DNA of 64,000 bases from CAYHVK01 sp964360255 (GTDB taxonomy: Bacteria; Bdellovibrionota; Bdellovibrionia; Bdellovibrionales; UBA1609): positions 62,001 through 126,000 of the forward strand of contig CAYHVK010000009.1 of assembly GCA_964360255.1 (NCBI GenBank), read 5' to 3'. Below, one piece after another: positions 49,933 through 57,220 of this stretch. The first letter of the stretch is position 1. Each line of letters begins with the position of its first letter. The position numbers and the translations under genes are program-made. The notes beneath the pieces were generated by a model. It worked only from the letters and a program-made list of their open reading frames with translations. It did no database searches and was not told where the DNA came from.

Positions 49933-50202
49933 CTACTTCTTTTTAGGGGCTGCTGGCGCTGCTGGAGATTTACCTTCAGTCTTGCATGTGCTTGCGCCAC
50001 ACTCGCCTTTAGCTTTCATCTCAGCAATTGCTTTGGCTTTCTTTTCGCCTTTGCAAGTTGCACATTTCTGTTTTTCGCCTTCTGCACCTGGTTTAGCAGC
50101 TGCATCGTGGCCTTTTTCGTGGTGGTCTGCTTTAGCAGCAACGCCAGTCATGAATCCTGCGATAACAGCGAGCTTTAACAAGTTTGATGCTTGTTTCTTC
50201 AT
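49933..50202 (-). CDS. RiPP precursor peptide with CxxC and Cx4C (HvfA/bufferin-like)
   Basis: An 89-residue secreted peptide, the likely substrate of the adjacent MNIO enzyme. An N-terminal signal peptide (MKKQASNLLKLAVIAGFMTGVAAKA) is followed by a His/Asp/Glu-rich spacer (DHHEKGHD). A Lys-rich core contains four cysteines: 47 and 50 in KCATCKGEKK, and 68 and 73 in KGECGASTCK. It ends in a Pro/Ala/Lys tail. Cys-containing lysine-rich peptides next to MNIO and DUF2063 genes match the HvfA (copper-responsive oxazolin) class more than DUF2282 bufferins. It has only two Cys pairs rather than many EGKCG repeats. The signal peptide acts as leader, as in bufferins. A strong GGAGAA ribosome site lies near a hairpin. 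Confidence 0.82.
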   Translation of the reverse strand: MKKQASNLLKLAVIAGFMTGVAAKADHHEKGHDAAAKPGAEGEKQKCATCKGEKKAKAIAEMKAKGECGASTCKTEGKSPAAPAAPKKK

Positions 50203-50211
50203 AGTTTCTCC

Positions 50212-50229
50212 TTCCCATAAATTTGGGAA
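50212..50229 (-). promoter_or_regulatory. Hairpin overlapping the precursor ribosome site
   Basis: TTCCCA (50212-50217) pairs perfectly with TGGGAA (50224-50229) around a 6-base loop. On the minus-strand mRNA the stem begins at the AAGGAG ribosome site (50208-50213), so folding could hide it. A translational switch, perhaps metal-responsive, is conceivable; this is inference. Confidence 0.45.
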
Positions 50230-50247
50230 AAAATTGTTGTACTTGTA

Positions 50248-50275
50248 AGTGTAAAATTGAGTATCTGAATTACAA
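50248..50275 (-). promoter_or_regulatory. Candidate promoter of the MNIO cluster
   Basis: On the minus strand TTGTAA (50275-50270) and TACACT (50253-50248) are separated by 16 bases and lie 46-73 bases upstream of the precursor ATG. They match sigma-70 -35/-10 moderately (4/6 each). The stretch lies between the histone gene stop and the precursor. Confidence 0.4.
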
Positions 50276-50309
50276 CACTGAGAAGGTCGAGCACGACCTA
50301 TGCAGGGGG

Positions 50310-50816
50310 TTACTTTTTTAGAAACGCGAAATCACGATCCATGACGGTCTTGCGTCCATCGGCGCGGGCATTATCGATGGCTCTATCGCAAGCCACTCGC
50401 ACAAAGTCAGATAAAACGTCCATGACTGTAGTAGAGGTATTGTAACCTTCACTTCTCGCATCAATATATTCCTTTAGGCGCGAAGCGATGATTAAAACAT
50501 CTTTTGGCACTTTGGTTTGTGCTGAAGAACTAGCGGGGCCAGAGGTTGGAGTGATAATTCGGCGAGTGGGGGCTACAGGATTAGAAGTTGTCGGAACAAA
50601 AGTCCCCGCCGTGCTGGTGCCTGGAGCTTTTTGTTCTATAGCGCCAGCATCACGATGGCGAGCTCCGGGAATATGTGCATCGAAACACTGAATACTGCAG
50701 AAAACGTAGCCCGTGCGTTGACCATTGCAGCTCGAAACACTGCAAACATAATAGCGACTGTTGAAAGAGATTGGTTTTTTACAAGTACTACATTTGCGCC
50801 AGAAATTTTGTTCCAT
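50310..50816 (-). CDS. Zinc-finger/histone-fold fusion protein
   Basis: A 168-residue protein. The N-terminal 55 residues hold a two-zinc-type cluster: Cys9, Cys12, Cys25, Cys30, Cys40, Cys44 and His48, His54. A Pro/Thr/Ser-rich linker runs to about 100. The C-terminal 65 residues fit a histone fold (IASRLKEYIDARSEGYNTS, VMDVLSDFVRVACDRAIDNA). The RKTV-x-D motif (RKT at 155-157, Asp160) occurs at the same place as in archaeal histones (GRKTIKAED). Bdellovibrio is known to carry a small nucleoid histone, and zinc-finger (ZZ-type) histones are a described bacterial class. It may bind DNA as a dimer with zinc-dependent protein contacts. The MNIO cluster starts 107 bases downstream on the same strand. 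Confidence 0.85.
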   Translation of the reverse strand: MEQNFWRKCSTCKKPISFNSRYYVCSVSSCNGQRTGYVFCSIQCFDAHIPGARHRDAGAIEQKAPGTSTAGTFVPTTSNPVAPTRRIITPTSGPASSSAQTKVPKDVLIIASRLKEYIDARSEGYNTSTTVMDVLSDFVRVACDRAIDNARADGRKTVMDRDFAFLKK

Positions 50817-50881
50817 AGACTTCTAGTATCCGTCGTGGCCTCAGAGTTTGTAAACAATAAATAATTCTGTTATAGAAAATC

Positions 50882-51559
50882 ATGTCACAACAAATACCCT
50901 CTCAAAACCCCGCCGAGAAAGTTTCAGATGTATTTGACCCAGCCCAGCTGCATAAATGCCAAGCCCGGTCTTGGGCTTTGCTTGAAGAGCTTGCGAAAAA
51001 AATTGAACCCGGCATGACTGAAGCTGTGGCCACCGAAATCTATAAAAAAATGCAACTTGAGGTAGGCGCTGAAAAATACTGGCATCCGCCTAAAATTCGT
51101 TTTGGAGTCAACACTCTTAAAAGTTTTCGTGAACCTTCGGTTGAAGGTGTTGTGCTAAAACCAAATGATATCTTCTTCTTAGATGTGGGGCCTATCTTCG
51201 ATGGTTATGAGGGTGATGTGGGCAAAACTTTTATATTAGGAACTTACCCAGAAGCCACTCGCGTGGCCCAGGCGGGACGCGAAATTTTCGAGCTCGTCAA
51301 AAAAGAATTTCTCGCGACTAAAAAAACGGGCGCCGAGCTTTATGCTTTTGCCGAAAAACTAGCCGAAGAGCGCGGTTACTCACTTGTCGGTGAGGGCGCG
51401 AACGGCCACCGAGTGAGTGATTTCCCTCATGCGATTCATTATCGCGGTAACTTACGCACGCAACAAGAACACCCAACGGCGGATCGCTGGATTCTTGAAA
51501 TTCAGGTGCGCGATCTGAAAAATCAGATCGGCTCCTTTCATGAAGATATTTTGTGCTAG
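50882..51559 (+). CDS. M24-family (creatinase/aminopeptidase-fold) protein
   Basis: A 225-residue pita-bread-fold protein of the M24 family (aminopeptidase P/methionine aminopeptidase type). Two metal-ligand aspartates are in LDVGPIFDGYEGDVGKTF. His is in GHRVSDFPHAIHY (a HxxxH-like zone) and a C-terminal acidic pair in FHEDIL. It is shorter than methionine aminopeptidases and lacks their N-terminal part, so it may be a creatinase-like or non-peptidase member. It converges on the DUF1861 gene, overlapping it by four bases. Confidence 0.8.
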   Translation: MSQQIPSQNPAEKVSDVFDPAQLHKCQARSWALLEELAKKIEPGMTEAVATEIYKKMQLEVGAEKYWHPPKIRFGVNTLKSFREPSVEGVVLKPNDIFFLDVGPIFDGYEGDVGKTFILGTYPEATRVAQAGREIFELVKKEFLATKKTGAELYAFAEKLAEERGYSLVGEGANGHRVSDFPHAIHYRGNLRTQQEHPTADRWILEIQVRDLKNQIGSFHEDILC

Positions 51560-52686
51560 TCATTGAACTCTTCTAGGTCCGGCATCTTGATAGTCACGCG
51601 ATAAGCTTCGGCATCACCTGCGCCGACATAAATTGTAAGGGTATCATCATCATTAATAATGAAGCCACCGGCGAAAAGTACATCGACTAGATCTGGGCGT
51701 TTAGATTCGCCGAAGAGTCCATTTGGTAGCATCTCGCGAATCAAAATAATTCGTGGCTGTGGATTCTCCATCGTATAGAGGGCTACATAATAACCACGAT
51801 CATCGTTGATCTCTTGGTGTTTGTAGTAGGCCACGTGAGAGAGCATAACCATCTTACCTTTGTAAGACTGAATTTGGTTCGTGCCGATCCACTGCTTATT
51901 ACGAACTTGTTTCTGCATAATCTTAGCGCGGTTCACAGCATCAGCTGTAAGGCCATCAAGATTATTAACAATAATAAACGAGTTCTTGCCGCGACCACCA
52001 AGTTTTGGGTCTTCATTTTGCGGGCGAGCCACGATAAAGAGGCGGCCGTCTTCCATTTCAAAACCACGGATGTCTTTCATCTTCGCTGGTCCGCGAGTGA
52101 ACTCAGTGAGGCTCGCGATACCTTGGCCATTGTCTCTGAAAAATACAGTATCGTAAGTGAGATTTTTCTGACCAGGAACTTCGTAAACTTGAACGCCACC
52201 AATTACGAGCTCACCTTTATAGAAAAAGAAAAACGGATCTTGCATATCATATTTCGGGGCACCCTCGACAGGCTCGAAAACTCCGCGAGTGGCAGTTTCA
52301 GTAAAGAACCAAACTTCGCTATTTTTTTCATCATCGCGAGCCTCTACGCGGCCCATGAGAACGCGGATGTCTTGACCATTCATCTTCGTGTTAAATTCAG
52401 CTGAAATATTATAAACATCTTTGCCACCGACATTGATGAACTTCAATTTTTCGGCGCTAATCACGGGAGAGTTTTCGGCAGCTTCAGCTTTAAAAGCTTC
52501 AACTAGGTCTTGTACTTTAGGCGGCTTTTTTAGAGCTAACTCGCAAATCTCTTGTTGTGTTTTCTCGCGCTTTTTATCTTTCTTTTTCGCTAAGGCGAAT
52601 TGTCCAGTAAGGCCTAAGACTAGGGTGATGGCGAGTACATGTGACGCAAATTGTTTTACATGTCTGATAGTTAACAAGTTTTTCAT
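51556..52686 (-). CDS. Secreted DUF1861 beta-propeller protein
   Basis: A 376-residue exported protein. Signal peptide (about 1-33, ending FALA), then a Lys-rich segment and a five-bladed propeller-type domain. Blades show repeated strand patterns DPFFFFYKGELVIGGVQVY, RLFIVARPQ, KMVMLSHVAYY and DVLFAGGFIINDDDTLTIYVGAGDAEAYRV. The last matches the DUF1861 ending, a family related to GH32/43/130-like propellers. An enzymatic role on a glycan is possible but catalytic residues cannot be assigned. AAGGAG precedes ATG 52686. A perfect palindrome upstream (52725-52741) suggests regulation. Confidence 0.75.
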   Translation of the reverse strand: MKNLLTIRHVKQFASHVLAITLVLGLTGQFALAKKKDKKREKTQQEICELALKKPPKVQDLVEAFKAEAAENSPVISAEKLKFINVGGKDVYNISAEFNTKMNGQDIRVLMGRVEARDDEKNSEVWFFTETATRGVFEPVEGAPKYDMQDPFFFFYKGELVIGGVQVYEVPGQKNLTYDTVFFRDNGQGIASLTEFTRGPAKMKDIRGFEMEDGRLFIVARPQNEDPKLGGRGKNSFIIVNNLDGLTADAVNRAKIMQKQVRNKQWIGTNQIQSYKGKMVMLSHVAYYKHQEINDDRGYYVALYTMENPQPRIILIREMLPNGLFGESKRPDLVDVLFAGGFIINDDDTLTIYVGAGDAEAYRVTIKMPDLEEFND

Positions 52687-52724
52687 GAGCTAAGCTCCTT
52701 GGAATGCCTTTTTAAAAGACCTGA

Positions 52725-52741
52725 AAGTACAGACTGTACTT
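52725..52741. promoter_or_regulatory. 17-bp perfect palindrome before the DUF1861 gene
   Basis: AAGTACAG, a central A, and CTGTACTT form an 8+1+8 palindrome 38 bases upstream of ATG 52686, and 133 bases before aroA on the other strand. Its position and symmetry fit an operator for the DUF1861 gene. Confidence 0.5.
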
Positions 52742-52874
52742 ATACAAAATAGAGACCAGTCTAATATCGAGTTTATAAAAGCGCAGATGTCCTAATGCTT
52801 TTAGGTAGTTACAATGGAAAATGATCAAATAATTGAGCCCTTTGGCAACAGTGTTGCGAGCCTCGTGGAGTCTT

Positions 52875-54161
52875 ATGAAAACCGAGAAAATTAAACCATC
52901 TCTGAAATTCAAGGGGAGTCCTTCTATTCCCGGCGATAAATCAATTTCCCATCGTGGATTAATTTTTGGTGCACTAGCAGAGGGTGGCACTACGACAATT
53001 GAAAATCTTCTTGAAAGTGGAGATGTTCAATCAACAGCTCGCGTGCTTATGCAGCTGGGTGTAAAGATCAAAAAAGAAAACGGTCTCACTCTTGTAGAGG
53101 GCTTAGGACACAATAATTTTAAAGTACCAAAAGAAGTCCTCGATTGCGGTAATTCTGGTACGACCATGCGTCTCATGATGGGGGCGCTTTCTTCCATTCA
53201 TGGCATGAAAGCCACGCTCACGGGAGATGAATCCCTCGTGAAGCGACCTATGAAGCGTGTCGCAGAATCACTTCGTTTTATGGGTTCCACTATTACTATG
53301 AAAGAAGATAATTTTGCTCCGCTTGAAGTGCATGGCGATGTTTTGCGCGGTATTGATTACGAACTTAAAATTGCCAGTGCGCAAATTAAAACAGCCATAA
53401 TTCTCGCTGCTATTTTCGCCGACGGCAAAACCCGCATCACCGGTGAAATTCACAGTCGAGATCATACGGAGCGTTTACTCAGCCACTTTGGCGTCAATAT
53501 AAAAAGCTCTCCTACCGATGTTTTGGTTGAGGGTGGGCAAAAATTTAAAGCCAATAAATTGAAAGTCCCAAGTGACCCGTCGACAGCCGCCTTTTGGTTG
53601 GCGGGGGCCTCGTTAGTTAAAGGCTCTGAGTTGCTCCTTAAGAATGTCTCTCTCAACCCAACGCGTATCGGTTTCATTCGGGTGCTGGAGAGAATGGGCG
53701 GCAAAGTCACTATGAAGATGACTGAAAAAGACCCAGAACCTATCGGCGACATCACTTGTGGCTATGCTGGCTTGAAAGGAATTACAATTGAAGAGGCTGA
53801 AGTTCCGTCCCTCATTGACGAATTGCCTGTCTTATCAGTACTAGCTTCACAGGCACAAGGACGAACAGTTGTGACCGGTGCTGAAGAGTTACGAGTCAAA
53901 GAGACCGATCGTATTGAGGCATTAGCTACAAATCTTCGCGCCATGGGCATTCAGATCGAGACAACTCCGGATGGTTTTATTATTGAAGGTCCACAAAAAC
54001 TCAAGGGCGCTAAGATAGACAGCTTTCATGATCACCGTATAGCAATGGCTTTTAGCATTGCCGGTTTAGTGGCCGAAGGTGAGACAATTATTGAAAACGC
54101 GGACTGCGTTGGTATTTCGTATCCTGAATTCTTTACGACTTTGCAAAAACTCACGAGCTAG
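52875..54161 (+). CDS. aroA: 3-phosphoshikimate 1-carboxyvinyltransferase (EPSP synthase)
   Basis: A 428-residue enzyme of the shikimate pathway that joins shikimate-3-phosphate and phosphoenolpyruvate. ATG 52875 has GGAG just upstream; an earlier in-frame start is unneeded. Signatures: PGDKSISHRGLIFGALAEG, DCGNSGTTMRLMMGALSS, LKVPSDPSTAAFWLAGA, VKETDRIEALATNLRAMG and DHRIAMAFSIAGL. It is the first gene of a seven-gene aromatic operon; aroB follows after 18 bases. The sequence has Gly rather than Ala in the NSGT glyphosate-sensitivity region, as in the natural enzyme. Confidence 0.96.
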   Translation: MKTEKIKPSLKFKGSPSIPGDKSISHRGLIFGALAEGGTTTIENLLESGDVQSTARVLMQLGVKIKKENGLTLVEGLGHNNFKVPKEVLDCGNSGTTMRLMMGALSSIHGMKATLTGDESLVKRPMKRVAESLRFMGSTITMKEDNFAPLEVHGDVLRGIDYELKIASAQIKTAIILAAIFADGKTRITGEIHSRDHTERLLSHFGVNIKSSPTDVLVEGGQKFKANKLKVPSDPSTAAFWLAGASLVKGSELLLKNVSLNPTRIGFIRVLERMGGKVTMKMTEKDPEPIGDITCGYAGLKGITIEEAEVPSLIDELPVLSVLASQAQGRTVVTGAEELRVKETDRIEALATNLRAMGIQIETTPDGFIIEGPQKLKGAKIDSFHDHRIAMAFSIAGLVAEGETIIENADCVGISYPEFFTTLQKLTS

Positions 54162-54179
54162 AAGAAAGATAGTAAGAAG

Positions 54180-55292
54180 ATGAAAAAAGCTGATGTGGTA
54201 AAACTGAAATTGAACGAACGCTCTTACGATATTGTGGTAGGTGCCGGGGCCTTCAATGCTAAAAATAAAGTTCTTAAGCCTGTAGGTTCTAAAAAGGCAG
54301 TTTTAATTTCTGATGAACGGTTAGTGAAGCAACGTAAAAATGTAGTTGAGACTTTAACTTCTTTAGGCTGGACGGTTCATGAAATCTCGGTGATCGCTGG
54401 CGAAAGTTTTAAAGATTTCGAGAGAATCTATTCGATTTACGGTGAGTTGCTAAAAGCTAAAATTGATCGTCACTCAACGCTCTTCGCTTTGGGTGGTGGC
54501 TCTGTGGGCGATGCCGCCGGCTTTATTGCTTCAACTTATTTACGCGGCATTCGCTGGGTCGGTTTGCCCACAACTCTTCTTAGCCAAGTGGATAGCGCGA
54601 TTGGCGGCAAGACGGGCGTGAACCACCGTGAAGGCAAAAACTTGATCGGTTCTTTTTTTCAGCCAGCAGCGGTTATTTGCGATTTAGATTTCTTGAAAAC
54701 TCTATCAAAACGAGAAGTGGTTTCTGGTCTGGGTGAGATAGTTAAATACGGTTTGGTTTTCGACAAAAAGTTTTTTGAATACTGCGTGAAGAATTGGCGC
54801 GGAGCTTTAAGCTCTGACGAAAAAATTCTGCAGACACTAGTTAAAAAATCAGTGCAGTGGAAGGCTAAGAAAGTAGCTGTGGATGAATTTGACCGTAAGG
54901 GCGTTCGAGAAGCCTTGAATTTTGGTCATACTTTCGCTCACGCTCTTGAAACTCAATCGGACTATCGCGTTTATCAACATGGTGAGGCGGTCATTTGGGG
55001 AATGCGCTATGCTTTAGCGCTCTCGGTGATTCGTCAGCATTTGAATAAAAAATCATGGCAAGTGGTGGATCAGTTTTTAGCTACCATAGAGGTGCCAGAG
55101 CTTTTAAAAAACGTTAGTTTTGAAACTTATCGCGATATCATGCTCAAAGATAAAAAAGTGATTAACGGTAAGATTCGTTTTGTTCTTATAAAAAACATCG
55201 GCCACGTTGTTTTAGATCATAATGTTGATGAGAAAGCCATGCGTGAAGCCTACGAACTAATTTCGAATGAGGGCCTAAGTTATGGCAGGTAA
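54180..55292 (+). CDS. aroB: 3-dehydroquinate synthase
   Basis: A 370-residue NAD- and zinc-dependent enzyme that cyclises DAHP to 3-dehydroquinate. Signatures: LGGGSVGDAAGFIASTYLRG, PTTLLSQVDSAIGGKTGVN, NFGHTFAHALE and HGEAVIWGMRYA. Zinc ligands (Glu in the GLGEIVKYGL segment; His in GHTFAHALE and HGEAV) are present. Its 3' end overlaps aroC by 11 bases, so translation is coupled. Length is standard. Confidence 0.95.
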   Translation: MKKADVVKLKLNERSYDIVVGAGAFNAKNKVLKPVGSKKAVLISDERLVKQRKNVVETLTSLGWTVHEISVIAGESFKDFERIYSIYGELLKAKIDRHSTLFALGGGSVGDAAGFIASTYLRGIRWVGLPTTLLSQVDSAIGGKTGVNHREGKNLIGSFFQPAAVICDLDFLKTLSKREVVSGLGEIVKYGLVFDKKFFEYCVKNWRGALSSDEKILQTLVKKSVQWKAKKVAVDEFDRKGVREALNFGHTFAHALETQSDYRVYQHGEAVIWGMRYALALSVIRQHLNKKSWQVVDQFLATIEVPELLKNVSFETYRDIMLKDKKVINGKIRFVLIKNIGHVVLDHNVDEKAMREAYELISNEGLSYGR

Positions 55293-56361
55293 TACCTTCG
55301 GTAAGATCTTTACAGTTACGACTTTCGGCGAATCTCACGGTTCGGTGATTGGGGCCGTTGTCGATGGTTGCCCCGCCGGACTTAAAATTGACACCGAATT
55401 TATTCAGCTCCAGCTCGATCGTCGTAAACCAGGGCAGTCTCATCTCACCACGGCTCGTACAGAAGCCGATCAAGTTAAAATCGTATCGGGAGTTTTCGAG
55501 GGACAAACGACCGGAACACCAATTGCTGGCTTAATCGAGAATGCCGATAGCCGTTCGCAAGATTACAAGCATCTCGAAGACAGCTATCGCCCTTCACATG
55601 CCGATTTCACTTACCAAGAGAAGTATGGTCATAGAGATCATCGCGGTGGCGGACGCTCAAGCGCGCGCGAGACGGCTGCGCGGGTTTTCGCAGGTTCAAT
55701 TGCCCAGCTTTTACTTTTAGAGCATAAAATTCAAGTGCACGCCTACGTTTCACAAGTGGGTTCGCTCACCCTAGATAAGCCTTATACAGATTTAGATTTA
55801 AAAAAGACCTACGACAGTCTTGTTCGTTGCCCAGATGCAAAAACAGAAGAGCAAATGATCAAAATGATCGAAGCCGCAAAAAAAGATGGCGACACTCTTG
55901 GTGGAGTCATCACGGGCGTCATCAAGAATTGCCCAGTGGGACTTGGTGAGCCCGTCTTCGATCGGCTCAATGCCGATTTAGGTAAAGCTATGCTCAGTAT
56001 CAATGCGGTCAAAGGTTTTGAAATTGGCTCTGGCTTTGGCGGCACCAAAATGAATGGTTCGCAGCACAATGATGCTTTTATCAGCGAAGGCGGAAAAATA
56101 AAAACGGTCACGAATCATTCGGGCGGTATTCAAGGTGGCATTTCAAACGGTATGGATATTTACTACCGCGTGGCTTTCAAGCCTGTTGCTACTATTATGC
56201 AGACACAAAGCACAGTGAATAAAAAAGGTGAAGCCGTTGATTTGCAAGGTCGTGGTCGTCATGACCCCTGTGTATTGCCAAGAGCGGTTTCGATTGTTGA
56301 AGCTATGGCCGCATTAACAATCGCCGATCATTTATTAAGAAATAAACTTTCAAAGATTTAA
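55282..56361 (+). CDS. aroC: Chorismate synthase
   Basis: A 359-residue FMN-dependent enzyme making chorismate from EPSP. All family signatures appear: GESHGSVIGAVVDGCPAG, DYKHLEDSYRPSHADFTY, YGHRDHRGGGRSSARETAARV and GRGRHDPCVLPRAVSIVEAM. ATG 55282 lies inside the end of aroB with GAGGG upstream. The protein is normal in length and has no insertion that would make it bifunctional. Confidence 0.95.
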   Translation: MAGNTFGKIFTVTTFGESHGSVIGAVVDGCPAGLKIDTEFIQLQLDRRKPGQSHLTTARTEADQVKIVSGVFEGQTTGTPIAGLIENADSRSQDYKHLEDSYRPSHADFTYQEKYGHRDHRGGGRSSARETAARVFAGSIAQLLLLEHKIQVHAYVSQVGSLTLDKPYTDLDLKKTYDSLVRCPDAKTEEQMIKMIEAAKKDGDTLGGVITGVIKNCPVGLGEPVFDRLNADLGKAMLSINAVKGFEIGSGFGGTKMNGSQHNDAFISEGGKIKTVTNHSGGIQGGISNGMDIYYRVAFKPVATIMQTQSTVNKKGEAVDLQGRGRHDPCVLPRAVSIVEAMAALTIADHLLRNKLSKI

Positions 56362-56377
56362 AAGCGGATAGAAAAGA

Positions 56378-57220
56378 ATGGGTAAGACTTTAAAAATTGG
56401 AATTCAAGGGGTGGCCGCTTCGTTTCATGATGTGGCGGCACGCACATATTTTCATAATACGCCGATCGAACTTGTGGAGTGCAATTCATTCCGCAGGCTT
56501 TGTCAGGTTTTAAAAGACCGCGAAGCGGACTTCTGCATGATGGCTATTGAGAACTCCCTCGCTGGCAGTATTATGCCGAACTATCTTTTGCTCGAACAAT
56601 TTCAGTTTCGTATTATTGGCGAGCTTTGGCTGCGTATTGAAATGAATCTAATGGCACTGGCCGGGCAGGCCATTAACGATATGACGGTCGTACAATCCCA
56701 CCCCATGGCGCTTTTTCAATGTCAGGAATTTCTACTGAAATATCCTCAAATGAAAGTCATCGAAGGTTCGGATACCGCCGATAGCGCGAAAGAAATCAAA
56801 GAGAAGAACTTAAAGGGTCATGCTGCCATTGCCAGTCGCTTAGCGGCGCAAGTTTATGGCCTTGAGCTTTTAGAGCAAGGCATTGAATCAGATAAACAAA
56901 ATCACACCCGCTTTTTAGTTATTTCTCGTGGCAATGAGCATTTTGAAAATGTGAAACCAAATAAGTGCTCTCTGAGATTTGAAATTTCAGATCGCCCAGG
57001 TAGTTTAATTTCTATTCTTAGCAGTTTTATCGCTCACGGTATCAATATGACGAAACTTCTGTCGGTACCGATTATGGGTCGCCCTTATGAGTATTCGTTT
57101 CACGTCGATCTTGAATGGCATGATTATACCGAGTACCAGCGCGCCCTCAGCGAAATTAAATTAAAAGCCATGCGCCTCATTGAACTTGGCGAATACAAAA
57201 AGTTTGAAAGACCGGAATGA
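56378..57220 (+). CDS. pheA: Prephenate dehydratase with altered ACT domain
   Basis: A 280-residue monofunctional prephenate dehydratase that makes phenylpyruvate. The PDT domain (about 5-182) contains FCMMAIENSLAGS, ACT-side SHPMALFQCQEFL, and the catalytic Thr-Arg-Phe at 177-179 (NHTRFLVIS). The ACT domain (about 196-275) has GSLISIL at the GALV position. The family ESRP motif that binds Phe is replaced by LSVP (228-231 in TKLLSVPIMGRPYEYSF). Allosteric Phe inhibition is therefore probably weakened or different. No chorismate mutase domain is fused; that activity is encoded downstream. The next start overlaps by four bases. Confidence 0.92.
   Translation: MGKTLKIGIQGVAASFHDVAARTYFHNTPIELVECNSFRRLCQVLKDREADFCMMAIENSLAGSIMPNYLLLEQFQFRIIGELWLRIEMNLMALAGQAINDMTVVQSHPMALFQCQEFLLKYPQMKVIEGSDTADSAKEIKEKNLKGHAAIASRLAAQVYGLELLEQGIESDKQNHTRFLVISRGNEHFENVKPNKCSLRFEISDRPGSLISILSSFIAHGINMTKLLSVPIMGRPYEYSFHVDLEWHDYTEYQRALSEIKLKAMRLIELGEYKKFERPE

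Noticed and set aside
50310..50816. Reading the protein as a plain zinc-ribbon protein
   Set aside because: The C-terminal RKT-x2-D pattern and amphipathic helices fit a histone fold, so the zinc part is only half of it.
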